A stretch of DNA of 64,000 nucleotides from Paguma larvata (Eukaryota; Chordata; Mammalia; Carnivora; Viverridae), in assembly GCA_030068075.1 (NCBI GenBank), contig CM057825.1, positions 123,415,239 through 123,479,238 on the forward strand, in the 5' to 3' direction. Numbering within the stretch: the first letter of the stretch is position 1; the number at the start of each line of letters is the position of its first letter. The notes below the pieces were generated by a model. It saw nothing but the letters and a program-made list of their open reading frames with translations. It was not told the DNA's origin and did not search any database. This document shows positions 10,912-21,674 of this stretch, in pieces. The translations under genes were made by a program, and so were the position numbers.

Positions 10912-11139
10912 TAATTTCAATTTTTTTAAATGCTTATTTATTTTTGAAAGAGAGAGAGAGTGCGAATGGGAGAAGGGCAGAGAGAAAGAGAGAGACACAC
11001 ATGCACAGAATCTGAAGCAGGCTCCAGACTCTGAGTTGTTAGCACAGAGCCTGACATGGGGGCTCAAATCCATGAACTGTGAGATCATGACCGGAGCCGA
11101 AGTCAGACGCTTAACTGACTGAGCCACCCAGGCACCATC
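10912..11139 (-). mobile_element. CAN SINE (felid type)
   Basis: Full element. The outer TSD TCAAAGACAATTTTA occurs once before the pair (about 10659-10673) and once after it (about 11140-11154), so this one landed first. Confidence 0.9.
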
Positions 11140-11154
11140 ATCAAAGACAATTTT

Positions 11155-11529
11155 AAATGTAACTAGTACAGTTAGCTACAACATATATGCGGCCCGGTGT
11201 AACACACACAGGAAACGTGGCACCCAGCCATCCTAGTGAGTTCCTCCAGATCCTTTATCACGGCTTGAAGGGCAGCCATGACATGTTTCTTTATCTCTCC
11301 GAGGCTACAAAGAAGAGGTGGCTTCCACCCCAAGTTCTTGATCTGTCCCTACCAGACATGACATGTTGTAATAAAAGATTGCAAGTGGTCAGCTCTTTTT
11401 GAGTCACCCTGTGGAGGACACGTTGGATGGGGACAAGCAGGGCAGAAGGATGGTCAGGGAAGACTCACTAAGGGGTGACATTAAGCAGACTCGTGGGGGT
11501 GACAGAGCAAGCCATGAGGATATTTGGGA
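11155..11529. other. Unassigned intronic sequence
   Basis: No repeat or exon recognised. Confidence 0.5.
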
Positions 11530-11546
11530 TCTGTGCCTTCATTTTT

Positions 11547-12157
11547 TTCTCTCAGTTTTTTATTGTGGTAAAACACACATAAAATTTACCACCTTATCCA
11601 TCTTTAGGTGTATGGTTGAGTGGTACTAAGTATCTTCAGACTGTTGTGCAACCATCACCACTGCTCAACCCCATGATTCTTTTCATCTTGCAAAAACTGA
11701 AACTCTGCGCCCATTAAACAAGAATTCCCCATCCTCCCTTCCACTCAGCCCCTGGCAACCACTCTTGTACTTTCTGTCTCTATGAATCTGATTGCTCAAA
11801 GTAACTCATCTAAGTGGAATCATACAGTATTTGTCTTTGTGACTGGCTCATTCACTCAGCCTAATGTCCTCAAGATTCATCCATGCTGTAGCAGGTGTCA
11901 GAACATCCTTCCTTTTTAAAGCTGAATGACATTTCATTGTATGGATGGATCACATTTTGCTTATCCATTCATTTAGAGATAGACACTTGGATTGCTTCTG
12001 TCCCTTGGCTCTTAGGCATAATGCTGCTATGAATATGGGTGTACAAATATCCCTTGAAGATTCTGCTTTCAATTCTTTTGTGTACATGACCAGAAGCAGA
12101 ATTGCTGGATCATATGGTGATTTCTTTAAAAAAATTTTTAATGTTTATTTATTTACT

Positions 12158-12222
<65 letters not shown>

Positions 12223-12541
12223 ATGAGCAGAGGAAGGGCAGAGAGAGAGGGAGACACAGAAAGACACAGAATCTGAAGCAGGCTCCAGGCTCTGAGCTGT
12301 CAGTGTGGAGCCTGACATGGGGCTTGAACTCGTGAACTGTGAGGTTATGACCTAGGCAGAAGTTAGATGCTCAACTGACTGAGCCACCCAGGAGCCCCCC
12401 TTTAAAAATCTTTTAATGAACCACTTTGGCTACCCCATTTTACATTCCAGAGTGGGTGAGGATTCCAATTCTCTACATCTTCACAAACACTTATCATCTG
12501 GAGGCTTTTTGATAGCATCCATCCTATTGGGTGTGAGGTGG
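11547..12541 (-). mobile_element. L1 LINE, 5'-truncated, interrupted by a SINE
   Basis: Antisense L1 3' region: 'TTTATTGTGGTAAAACACAC', GTTGTGCAACCATCACCACT, 'AGTGGAATCATACAGTATTT' and ATTGGGTGTGAGGTGG. TSD TCTGTGCCTTCATTTT at 11530 and 12542. Confidence 0.88.
12131..12401 (-). mobile_element. CAN SINE with a long (GA)n inside L1
   Basis: TTTTTAATGTTTATTTATTT tail, a GA run of about 58 bp at 12162-12220, felid body and head ending CCACCCAGGAGCCCCC. A TTTAAAAA repeat flanks it. Confidence 0.92.
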
Positions 12542-12557
12542 TCTGTGCCTTCATTTT

Positions 12558-12919
12558 AATTTTTCTGTAGCAGCTTTATTGAAACATAATTCACATACCA
12601 TATAATTCACCCATTTAAAGCACACGATTCAATTTTTCAATATTGTCACAGGTGTGTGGAATCATCACCGCAATCGGTTTTACACTTCCTCACCCCAAAA
12701 GAAACCCCATACCCTTTAGCTCTTGCCCTCCATTCCCCCATCCCTAGGCAACCCCTGATCTACTTTCTGTCTCTGCATATTCGTCTATTCTGGACATTTC
12801 ACATAAATGAAATCATATAATATGTGGTCTCTTTGGTATCTGGCTATTTGCACTTCATATAACACTTTCGAGGTTCGTCCATGTTGGGGCAAGCATCCAT
12901 CCTTCCATCCTTTTTAAGG
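12558..12919 (-). mobile_element. Second L1 LINE fragment at the same target site
   Basis: 'TAGCAGCTTTATTGAAACAT', CCCATTTAAAGCACACGATT and 'TACTTTCTGTCTCTGCATAT' are antisense L1 3' end. TSD TGTGCCTTCATTT (about 12545-12557) and TGTGGCCTTCATTT (12920-12933). Confidence 0.85.
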
Positions 12920-13034
12920 TGTGGCCTTCATTTCTATATTGGACTCTTTCCAAGCTTTTGGAGAGCATGAATTCCAGATCTTTCCCTCAGCCTACCAGTC
13001 CATGGACTGGCCGAAAGGAAGGCTGTGAGAACAG

Positions 13035-13255
13035 CAAGGCACTATGAGGCTGAGGAAAGTTCTAAACTTCTGCCACTTATTGGCTGTGTGACCAAAGGTG
13101 AGTGACTTAACCTCTGAAACAGTTTCCTCCCCTGTAAGACAGAGGTAATAATAGTTTGTATTAATAGAATTTGTTGTGATGATTAATCAGAAATAATATA
13201 TGTAAGGTGCCCAGCACACAGTAGGCATTCAATAAACTGAGCTTTCACGAGCACT
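13035..13255 (+). mobile_element. MIR SINE
   Basis: 'CTTCTGCCACTTATTGGCTG', TGACTTAACCTCTGAAACAG and 'CAGTAGGCATTCAATAAACT' in sense order. Confidence 0.8.
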
Positions 13256-14180
13256 CTGGATCTATGCAGACGGCTAAGTTTTGGCAGTTAAGGACACAGG
13301 TGATACTACCCCACAGGCCAGGACACCACACAAGCAGGGGCAATTTCCCATCGCCTTCCCTTCGTTAGTGCCAACTTTCATTCAGAGTCATCCCTGGGTG
13401 TGACAGACCCAAATACGGTGATAGGAAAGGCCCTCAGTCTAGAGTATATGCTTCCCACTCTTCGAATACACAACCAAACAAAAATCTCCTGTAAACATCC
13501 CTGCTCTTTCCCCACAAACTCTCCTAAATGGCCAAATATGCAATCCACCCTTTCCTCTAACCCACCTCAACACCTGAACTTCCCCAGTTACTCTCTGGCC
13601 CTCAGCTCTCCTCCCCTACTCTCCCCAACAAGAGCCCAGAATGTTCACCATCTTATTGTTCTTGCCTTCAATCTTGAGACCAAACCCCCAAGCCCAACAA
13701 TCACCTCGGAGACAATAGCAAGTTTTCCAAGGTTTACATTTGCTCAGCAATAGCCCTCTGGCCCAGGGGACAGGAGAGTCTATGGCAAACATCTATTGGG
13801 CGCTCTTGTTTAGAGAGATTTCCTGGTTTACTCCTTCCGTTTTTAAAAGAAGAAAGCAAAGTCCATCTACCTGGTAAATTGCAGAGATGGACCAGGAACT
13901 TGGATTCCCTGAATTTTAATCCAAATGAAACTGCATTAGTGAGAAGAGCCTCACAAAGGGAGACTTTGAATTCAAAGCCTAGCTCTGTTGCTGGGACCTC
14001 GCAGTATTAGGATTTTGCTGATGTGGTTACAACACATTCTCTACTAAGAATAAACCTGTGTAATCACTTTCTCTGGCCTCTAGCCTGATATGTCCTTACA
14101 CATTTCTCCCAAGGAGTGCTAATCTGCAGCCAGGATTGAGAACCACTGCTATCAGTAAATTATTTGGAATAAAAATTTTA
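13256..14180. other. Mostly unassigned intronic sequence
   Basis: A C-rich block (13400-13760) holds a 117-codon open frame with no motif or splice support. 13940-14010 is a possible MIR trace. 14116-14150 (AGCCAGGATTGAGAACCACT) looks like the end of a MER5-type hAT fossil. Confidence 0.45.
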
Positions 14181-14388
14181 GGGGCGCCTGGGTGGCTCAG
14201 TCAGTTAAGCGTCCGACTTCGGCTCATGTCATGGTCCCAAGGTTCACAAGTTTGGGCTGCGTCAGGCTCTGTGCTGACAGCTCAGACCCTGGAACCTGCC
14301 TCAGATTCTGTGTCTTCCTCAATCTCTGACCCTCCCCCCTACACTCTCTCTCTCTCTCAAAAATAAATAAAAAGACATTAAAAAAATT
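14181..14388 (+). mobile_element. CAN SINE (felid type)
   Basis: GGGGCGCCTGGGTGGCTCAG head and GGCTCTGTGCTGACAGCTCA body. The CT region is interrupted by CCTCAATCTCTGACC. Confidence 0.92.
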
Positions 14389-14424
14389 TTTTATGTGTAT
14401 TTCTAGACAGTTTAAAAAATATTA

Positions 14425-14640
14425 CTAAAACCAGCCACCAGTTATTCACATTGTGCCAGGGGTCTATTTAATAGCATACAATGATATTTAATCTTACTTA
14501 ATCCTCACAGGAACCCTCTGCAACAGGCCCTAATTGTCCCCGTTATAACAGAGGAGCAAACTGTGACTTGAGAGGATGACCCCAACTTGCCCATGACCCC
14601 ATTGATGATAAGGGGCAGGACCCCAGTTCTGTCAGACCCT
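14425..14640 (-). mobile_element. MIR SINE
   Basis: CACATTGTGCCAGGGGTCTA, ACTTAATCCTCACAGGAACC and 'ATAACAGAGGAGCAAACTGT' in reverse-complement order. Confidence 0.72.
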
Positions 14641-14655
14641 AAAGCCAATATTCTT

Positions 14656-14874
14656 TTTTTAAATATCTATTTATTGATTTTAAGAGACAGAAAGAGAGCA
14701 AGTAGGGAAGGGGCAAAGAGAGAGGGGGAGAGAGAATTCCAAGCAGGCTCTGTGCTCTCAGCACAGTGTCCGATGCGGGGCTCGAACCCATGAACCATGA
14801 GATCATGACCTAAGCCAAAATCAAGAGTTGTATCCTCAACCAACTGAGCCATCTAGGTGCTCCCCTCCCCCATC
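14656..14874 (-). mobile_element. CAN SINE
   Basis: TSD AAAGCCAATATTCTT (14641-14655) and AAAGCCAACATTCTT (14875-14889), one mismatch. Body and head intact. Confidence 0.93.
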
Positions 14875-14914
14875 AAAGCCAACATTCTTAGTAACAACAT
14901 ATATTACCCGTATA

Positions 14915-15115
14915 TTACTAATCACTTATTAATCTTCTTATTATGAGCCAGGCACTATTCCCATTCATTTAATCCTCCCAAAACCCTAGGGGGTTGTTTC
15001 TAATATAGTATTCCCACTTTATTGATGTGCAAACTGAGTCAGAGAGAGAGCGTAAGCAACCTGCACCAGGTTATACAGTTAATAAATGGGAAACTTCATC
15101 CAATCTGGTTCGAGA
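14915..15115 (-). mobile_element. MIR SINE
   Basis: ATTATGAGCCAGGCACTATT, 'TTTAATCCTCCCAAAACCCT' and TTATTGATGTGCAAACTGAG. Confidence 0.75.
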
Positions 15116-15287
15116 GATTTCCAGAAGTTGGTAGATTTATCTAAATCCTACAAAAGCACTTTGCAAGTATATAACTGCAAAAAAGAATACTGAACAGTCA
15201 GATGAAGGAATGAAGCTAAGGAGGTTGGAAGCATCCATTTACATACACTTAAATTTGGTATCCTGAACTTGTAGGGCAGAGCACTTT

Positions 15288-15495
15288 AATTTTTTTTTTT
15301 TTTTTTTTTTTTGGAGATAGTGCAAGTCGGGGGGAGGGGCAGAAGTAGAGAGAAAGAATCTCAAGCAAGCTCCACACTCAGTGCAGAGCCCGATGCAGAC
15401 CCTGACGTGGGTCTCCATCCCACGACCCTGGGGTTGTGACCTAAGCCAAAATCAAGAGTTGGATGCTAACCCACTGAGCCACCCAGGCGCCCCAT
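15288..15495 (-). mobile_element. CAN SINE
   Basis: TSD GGGCAGAGCACTTT (15274-15287) and GGGACAGAGCATTT (15496-15509). The poly-T tail exceeds 20 bases. Head CCACCCAGGCGCCCC. Confidence 0.92.
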
Positions 15496-15509
15496 GGGAC
15501 AGAGCATTT

Positions 15510-16020
15510 CAGAAAAAGGAAACCCTCTTTTATTTACTTTTTAATTTCAGCAGAACAGTAGGGGATCTTCGAACACTTCAAGAAAGGCAGGTCCCAGCTA
15601 TGCAGACTTGTGCAAATTTTTAATGAAAAAGTATGTATGAAAGTTGATGTCATCCAAATGTCTCCACCCACGGGTGAGTCTTAAAAATAGAACCGATGAA
15701 AGTAATATCGAGGCAGGAAATCTCTAGACTTCTTTTAATCAAATTTTTATTTCTTTTGCAGGTTCAAATGGAGAAGGAATAAAGGTTTGAGGAGATGTGA
15801 GAGAAAAAATTAAGATGTAAGTGATGCCTTAGAGTTACTGATATATTTCTTCTTAAAGAGCCATGGTGTTATCAAAGCAGTGACCTCATTTAGAATTACT
15901 CCCGAGGCAATAATCATTCTCATTTTACAAGCAGGGAAAATGAAACGCCAAGATCACATCACCCATCAACAGTTCCAAAGTGGGTTGGTGGCGTTAACTG
16001 CAAATGGAAGCAACCATTTT
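15510..16020. other. Unassigned intronic sequence
   Basis: No gene seen. 15890-15980 (CTCATTTTACAAGCAGGGAA) is a possible MIR trace. Confidence 0.45.
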
Positions 16021-16024
16021 GGAT

Positions 16025-16298
16025 GACAACATGGCAATCACTGTCTAAAAGTAATAAATGCATGTCCTTTGAACCAGCAATTTCATTCCTAGGACTTTAT
16101 CCTAGAGACGTACTTCTATGAGTAAGCAAGGATAAATCTACAAAAATATCTATGGAAGCATTGTTCATAATACAGGCTGAATATCCATTTACAGGGAATG
16201 GTTTTTTAAAAAAAAGCATGGTATAGATTTATTATCATTTTTATGGATCCACAAAAAAAATAATGAGGTATATCTGTATGTATTGGCATGCGTGATAT
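16025..16298 (+). mobile_element. L1M 3' UTR, left part
   Basis: 'CATTCCTAGGACTTTATCCT', AATATCTATGGAAGCATTGT and TATCTGTATGTATTGGCATG match the old L1M 3' region. It resumes at 17152. Confidence 0.75.
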
Positions 16299-17151
16299 TG
16301 TGATTTATAATAAGAAATATATATTTGCTTTCATCCCCATTTCTGGCATAAAGCTCCTAAAAACCCTTGGAATTTCCCAAGTGAGGAGAAGATAAAGGTG
16401 TCATTTGTTATGTTAATAAAGTGACTTTTGGACCCGAGTTAGGATGGGGGCTGGTTGCTGGTGGGGGGGGGGTTGGGGGGGGATGGGGGGGGTGGGGGGT
16501 GGGGGGACCAACCATGTGATTAGAGGGTTAGGAATTTTCCATCCCACTGCCCTGGCCTTCAGGGAGGGGCTGGAGGTTGAATCATCACAGCGGCCGATGA
16601 TTAAATCAATCATGCCTATGTAATGAAGCCTCCATAAAAACCCAAAGGACAGGGTTCAGAGACTTCCAGATGGGGACACCAGAACAATTCCTGTACCACC
16701 ATGCCAGGCCGCAAGCCCCATGAGGACAGAAGCCTCCCTGTTCGGGACCTCTCTCTCCCCTTTTATCTCTCCATCCGGCCTCTGATTCGTATTCTTTAAT
16801 ATAACCACTGTAATAAACCAGTAATCTAGTGAGTAAACGAGCTTCCTCAGTTCTGTGAGCTGCACCAGTAAATTAATTGAACCCAAGGAGGGGGTTGTGG
16901 GAGGCTAACTGCAGCCGGTCAGTCAGAAAAGCAGGTAACAACCTGGACTTGAGACTGTCTGCGACGGGGACAGTCCTGTGGGACTGAGCCCTTACCCTGT
17001 GGGATCCGATGCTACCTCTGGGTAGGTAAGTGTCAGAACTGAGTTGCATTCTCCAACCTAGCTGGTGTCAGAGAATTATTTGATGGTGTAGAAAAACCCC
17101 TTGCCACACAATGGAATTGGTACTAGAACTTTTAGCATGAAGAGCTGTCCA
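16299..17151 (+). mobile_element. Solo retroviral LTR (ERVL-like, family not assigned) inside L1M
   Basis: Runs from TGTGATTTATAATAAG to GAGCTGTCCA (TG...CA, ~853 bp). Includes 'AATGAAGCCTCCATAAAAAC', TAATAAACCAGTAATCTAGT (polyadenylation-type), GAACCCAAGGAGGGGGTTGT and GGGACTGAGCCCTTACCCTG, an LTR I know from other mammals but cannot name with certainty. Apparent TSD CGTGATAT (16291-16298) and CGAGATAT (17152-17159), one mismatch; ERVs usually make 4-6 bp, so GATAT may be the true duplication. No viral coding region. Confidence 0.78.
16444..16507 (+). repeat. G-run tract, potential G-quadruplex
   Basis: Five runs of six to ten G separated by one or two bases (TT, AT, T, T) at 16461-16507, preceded by a GGGGG at 16446. 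This lies inside the LTR's 5' half and far exceeds the G3+N1-7 quadruplex rule. Confidence 0.9.
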
Positions 17152-17345
17152 CGAGATATTGCTACGGGAAAGAAAAAGCACACTGCAGTACAGCATTTAT
17201 AGTATGTTTCTTGTTTATAGATACATATGTGTTCATATTTATACGTAGATAGATGAAGAAACCCTACGGGTAGACACCTCGATAGTAACCGCCTCTGGAA
17301 AATAAGTCGCTGGCTATTTTAACATATATCATTGTTAGGTGATCG
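17152..17345 (+). mobile_element. L1M 3' UTR, right part
   Basis: 'GGGAAAGAAAAAGCACACTG', GTACAGCATTTATAGTATG and 'AACCGCCTCTGGAAAATAAG' continue the L1M interrupted at 16298. Confidence 0.72.
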
Positions 17346-17754
17346 ATTATGTTTGTTAGTCACAAAGGGCTACGGCTAATGGCAGAACCCACCTCCTGAG
17401 CCACAGGCTCGTGTTCTCTGTACCCGGGTATCCACTTTGGTGGCGAAGCCCTTCTCTGCTCCTCATCTCTGGATGGGCAGGGTATTTAGGAGGAGGGAGA
17501 AAAGAACATCCTTACCTTATCCACTTACCCCTGGCTTCCTAAAACATGCTGCCAGATACCGCAGCCTCGGGACAAGGGACTCAGCAACCCCTCTCTCCAG
17601 GGGCCTGTGGCCATTTCAGTGTTAGCGGCCAGGGTGGGAGGCATGGCCAGATACTGCCCACTGTCCAGCCTGGGAGTCCTGGTACCCTGTGGGGAAGCTT
17701 TGTGCTCGCCCAAAATGCCCTACTGGGCACACAGGTTAAAGTAGTTGGACAACA
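17346..17754. other. Unassigned intronic sequence, GC-rich
   Basis: Overlapping open frames on both strands, none with a recognisable motif or matched splice sites. Confidence 0.45.
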
Positions 17755-17995
17755 TGGCATGAAATGGCCTTAGGATCCCCGGCATCAGGCAGATCCGGGT
17801 TCAAATCCCTGGTCGGGCCCTACTGGCTGTGTGACCTTGTGTGAGTCATATCCTCCCAGCCCTGGTTTCCTCGTCTGTACAAGGGAGACGATGTCCTCTC
17901 TCTGACAGAGCAGGCGTGAGGACTACATGGCATATAAGGTGCTTAGCATGGTGCCTGGCACGTGGTACGTGCCCAATAAACTACAGCTACTTCTT
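17755..17995 (+). mobile_element. MIR SINE
   Basis: 'GATCCGGGTTCAAATCCCTG', TGGCTGTGTGACCTTGTGTG, TTTCCTCGTCTGTACAAGGG and 'GTGCTTAGCATGGTGCCTGG' in sense order; well preserved. Confidence 0.88.
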
Positions 17996-18240
17996 AGTTT
18001 CAGACATCCTTCTCTGCTCTGGGAACTAAGTTCCAGGGGAATCCTAAGGTCATAAGCACGTGGTGCCAAGATGAGGTGCTTATTTTAAGACTATCCTTAA
18101 AACCCAATTCTAATATAGTTAAGATTTGTCATTACAATCTAAACTTAAAATACTAGATTAAAAGTCAGAAAAAAAAACCCAAAACTTCTCTGGTCTCTAC
18201 CTGCCCCCACCCCATTAGGCTTTGTTTTTCCCTAGTGTCC
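17996..18240. other. Unassigned intronic sequence
   Basis: Nothing recognised. Confidence 0.5.
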
Positions 18241-18374
18241 CTTTTTTTTTCTTTTTTTGATGTTTATTTATTTTTGAGTGACAGCAACCAATGAGGGGCT
18301 CAAACTCACAAACCTCGAGATCATGACCTGAGCCAAGTCAGACGCTCAAACGACTGAGCCATCCAAGCGCCCCT
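18241..18374 (-). mobile_element. CAN SINE with internal deletion
   Basis: Tail GATGTTTATTTATTTTTGAG joins directly to AATGAGGGGCTCAAACTCAC; most of the CT-rich and body region (~80 bp) is missing. Confidence 0.88.
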
Positions 18375-18955
18375 CCCAGTGTCCTCTTAATGAAAGAAAA
18401 TCCTCAGTTTCAGGAATAAGTGTGCTTCCAAGAACCTTCTTAATCTTAAAGATACAATAAACAATATAATGAGCCGATTTCCTTCATTGCTGTGGCTTCT
18501 AGGAAGCTCAGAGCCATGTTTCTATTTATTATAGGAACGTTTTTGAGGTTATTATTCATACTGCATAATGTACTAAGGAAGGGCCCAACAAGCCAACGAG
18601 CTTGTCTTTTTTCTTATAGACACTGATCGACTGAACAAATCCTAGTTCCCTCTTTGCTTTATCTCTAAGAAATCTCTAGCAAGTATAGGACTTAGAGTAA
18701 GTATTTTGCTCACTGCATTTTGTGGCTTAACTTTTTCTCTCCTTTTAATTTCTCCCCAATGCCATTACCACATTTACCTAAAAATGCTGTATTATACAAG
18801 TTTCCTTAAGGTACTGCAAACTGCTCTTGGAATGAGGTAGGGAATAAACAGGTAAGCAAAAAAAAAGTCAATGGTTTCCTTTGACAGGTCAACCTACTCC
18901 ATCCTTTTCTTTAAAATATCAACGAGAAGTGATAAAGTCATTTAAAGAATACTTA
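18375..18955. other. Repeat-poor intronic sequence
   Basis: AT-rich unique sequence without an exon signal that I can support. Confidence 0.5.
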
Positions 18956-19110
18956 CATATATATAAAGAATACACACACAAATATAATCTGATGTTTCAT
19001 ATATATAGATGTAAATATATGTAAACACACCCCCCACACACACACACACACACATGCACACACACGCACGCACGCACGCACACACGCACACATGCGTGCA
19101 CGCACACGAA
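18956..19110. repeat. Compound microsatellite (TA)n/(CA)n/(CACG)n
   Basis: ATATATA runs, then (CA)n at 19031-19053 and a CACACGCACGCACGCACG stretch to 19108. Alternating purine-pyrimidine, so possible Z-DNA. Confidence 0.95.
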
Positions 19111-19895
19111 ATGTAACCTGAATATAGGAACAATTTCTATGGCTTCTTTCTTCCTACTAACACTAGATTTCCTAATAAAATATGACCATTCAATTACAAA
19201 GCACATTTGAAAACAATTACTGAGTATACGAAGCTAAAAATACGCTATTAATGGAGAAGGGATTTTTGACCACATCTCAAAAATGACTTAGGCATCTTGT
19301 TTGGAATTATATTGGCTGCAATTCCTGTCACACGCATTTAAAAATAATGCCTGCAACTGTCCCGGTGGATAGAGACTCGAGGATAACTTCACACCATTTC
19401 TGTCCTAGAAGAAAACCCTATTTGGGAGGGCCTCTGGCTCAGTGTAACAAGAGATGAGCTATGTATGACCATAACTCTACCCTGACGGTGGACACGATTC
19501 TCTCTCAGACCTCCTGTCCGCACCAAGGTTGCTCCAAGAAATGAACTTGGCAAAATTTATTCATACTATAAATACCAGAACACAATACGGGTAATATGGC
19601 AGGCACTCAAAAAATATATGATGTGTGTTTGTTGGATTTGTACACAGATCAGTTTGTGGGTTTTTTAGACAAAGTTGAAAAACCATTTTTATTTGCAATG
19701 GTTCCATTTTTTTCTTTACTGCAAGTCTAAAGGAGAACTAGCACGTGTTTAACATAAATCGCTTCATCAGAGGTCTAATGACAGTGTCACTTTCGCTGGG
19801 GGGATTTATTATCTGAACCTCCACACTACCCTAATTCATAAGGTTTAAAACAGGAGGAAACTCTGTAGTGCCTGAGTGTAAGAAATGATTCACCT
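19111..19895. other. Repeat-poor intronic sequence
   Basis: Mixed sequence with no recognised exon or repeat. Confidence 0.5.
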
Positions 19896-20135
19896 TGGGG
19901 CATCTGGGTGGCTCAGTCAGTTAGGTGACTGACTTTGGCTCAGTTCATGATCTCACTGCTCATGGGTTCGAGCCCCACATCCGGCTCTGTGCTGACAGCT
20001 CAGAGCCTGGAGCCTGCTTTGGATTTTGTATCTCTCTCTCTCTCTGCCCCTCCCCTGCTTGCTCATGGGTATCTTCTCTCTCTCTCTCTCTCTCACTCTC
20101 TCTCTCAAAAATATAAACATTAAAAAAAAATTAAA
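19896..20135 (+). mobile_element. CAN SINE (felid type)
   Basis: Head GGGGCATCTGGGTGGCTCAG, GGCTCTGTGCTGACAGCTCA body, long (TC)n and A-rich tail. Confidence 0.93.
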
Positions 20136-20394
20136 CAAAAAGCAGAAATGACTCAGCTCAGTGACACCTGAAGGGAACAGGGAGTTTTACTTCCCCTGGC
20201 GGGCAGGTTGCGCCCTGCTCCTAGCAATTCAACCCCTACTTAGGGGCTTCTGTCAACACAAAGAGCAGGAACCCAAAGCCCAGGTCATGAGAAATAGGAG
20301 GATTCCTGAGGGAATTTGGCTCTGACAGTAGAATCCAAGGCAGCATCTTAACTCTCTGTGTCTTTCCTCAGATAACGAGTTAGAACACTGGACA

Positions 20395-20520
20395 GAAAAA
20401 GAGAATGCCTGGGCCCCAGCCCTAGGTCCTCCTCTGGCTGTGTGACCTTGGGCAAGTCTCTCAACCTTCGTGGGCCTCTAGTAACTCATCTGTAGAAAGA
20501 AGCCCGGAGCTCTGTCCACC
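20395..20520 (+). mobile_element. MIR SINE fragment
   Basis: 'TCTGGCTGTGTGACCTTGGG' and CAAGTCTCTCAACCTTCGTG. Confidence 0.75.
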
Positions 20521-20529
20521 CTGTATGTG

Positions 20530-20670
20530 TAGACCGCATGCTATGTGTCAGGCTCTGTGCTAGGCTGGAGGCAGCATGAGTAAGACAAACACAGTCCCCT
20601 CCAGGGAACCCTATGAGGGTTAGAGTCTAGTGGAGCAAAGCAACAGAATCGTTTAACAGCACACAGATAT
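20530..20670 (-). mobile_element. L2 LINE 3' fragment
   Basis: 'ATGTGTCAGGCTCTGTGCTA', then GAGTAAGACAAACACAGTCC and AGAGTCTAGTGGAG in reverse-complement L2 order. Confidence 0.6.
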
Positions 20671-20689
20671 TTTAATAACACGAATCGTG

Positions 20690-20935
20690 ACAGTAACCAG
20701 ACTATGTGGGAACAGTGTGCCAGGACTTATTCTAAAGATCATCTCTTGTAACCTTTTAACAGCCCTATGAGACAGGTACTGTCATTAGTCCCATTTTGTA
20801 CATGGGAAAACTGAGGCTTAATGAAGTTAACTAGATCAGGATCGCACAGATAAAAAGCAAAAAGACTCCCTGAACAGACCTGGCCAATTCTGAGACCCAG
20901 TTTTTTACCCATTGCACTGTATTGACTTCCTTCTC
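20690..20935 (-). mobile_element. MIR SINE
   Basis: 'TTTTAACAGCCCTATGAGAC', CCATTTTGTACATGGGAAAA and CTGAGGCTTAATGAAGTTAA. Confidence 0.8.
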
Positions 20936-21504
20936 AGCCGATCACAGTTCTGGGGACAGTGTTTAGACCTGGCTTTTTTTTTTTTTTTTACCTGAGCGCC
21001 ATTTCACAGTCTTACTGTAAGTGGAAAATTTACCAATGAGTTCCCACTGGAGCATTCACTGAACCTGAGCAGCAGGTGGCCGAGACCGGGGTGGGAGCAG
21101 GGGTATGCTTTTCACGCTGCCCCTCCACTGCTGGCTGGGTTACATACATCAAATCCCGTCTGCTCTCCCTGCTACACAGCAAGCCAAATCAATCTGTCAA
21201 CCAACAGCAAATCAACTCAAAAGAATAAGAAACAACAGAAATAAATAGGCACGCTGCACTTTCCCTGACCTTTAAACTGATTACAGCCTTGATTGTCTTC
21301 CAATTTTGAAGTGAAACGAAACGGCAGTTGTGCACGGAAGAGAGGCCTGTGCTGAGCCTGCCAGCTACAGCTCAAGCTGCTTCTTAGCAAGGGTTAAACG
21401 GCAGACAGGCTTTAAAACCGCCAATTTGACGGCCTCTTACTCTGCACCAGGCAGTATGGTGTCTGTATGCCAGCTCATGTGAGCCTCAGGACTCTACCGG
21501 GGTA
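20936..21504. other. Repeat-poor intronic sequence
   Basis: A poly-T at 20973-20985, then unique sequence. No exon recognised. Confidence 0.5.
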
Positions 21505-21610
21505 GACTCACTCGCTTATTCATTCAACCAGTATTTATTTGGTGCTCACTTTATGCCAGGCTTATGAAGCTTACACTTTAACAAGGAAGACATGTGACTG
21601 TCAAGGAAAC
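21505..21610 (-). mobile_element. L2 LINE 3' fragment
   Basis: 'TATTCATTCAACCAGTATTT' followed by GCTCACTTTATGCCAGGC. Confidence 0.65.
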
Positions 21611-21674
21611 AAATATCAGATGGACTTCTCTTGCCCGGGCTCAGGGCATGCAGGCTTAGAGGACTCCACATTTT

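Noticed and set aside
13400..13753. 117-codon plus-strand frame
   Set aside because: C-rich, low-complexity protein (P, S, T, N) with no known motif and no splice context.
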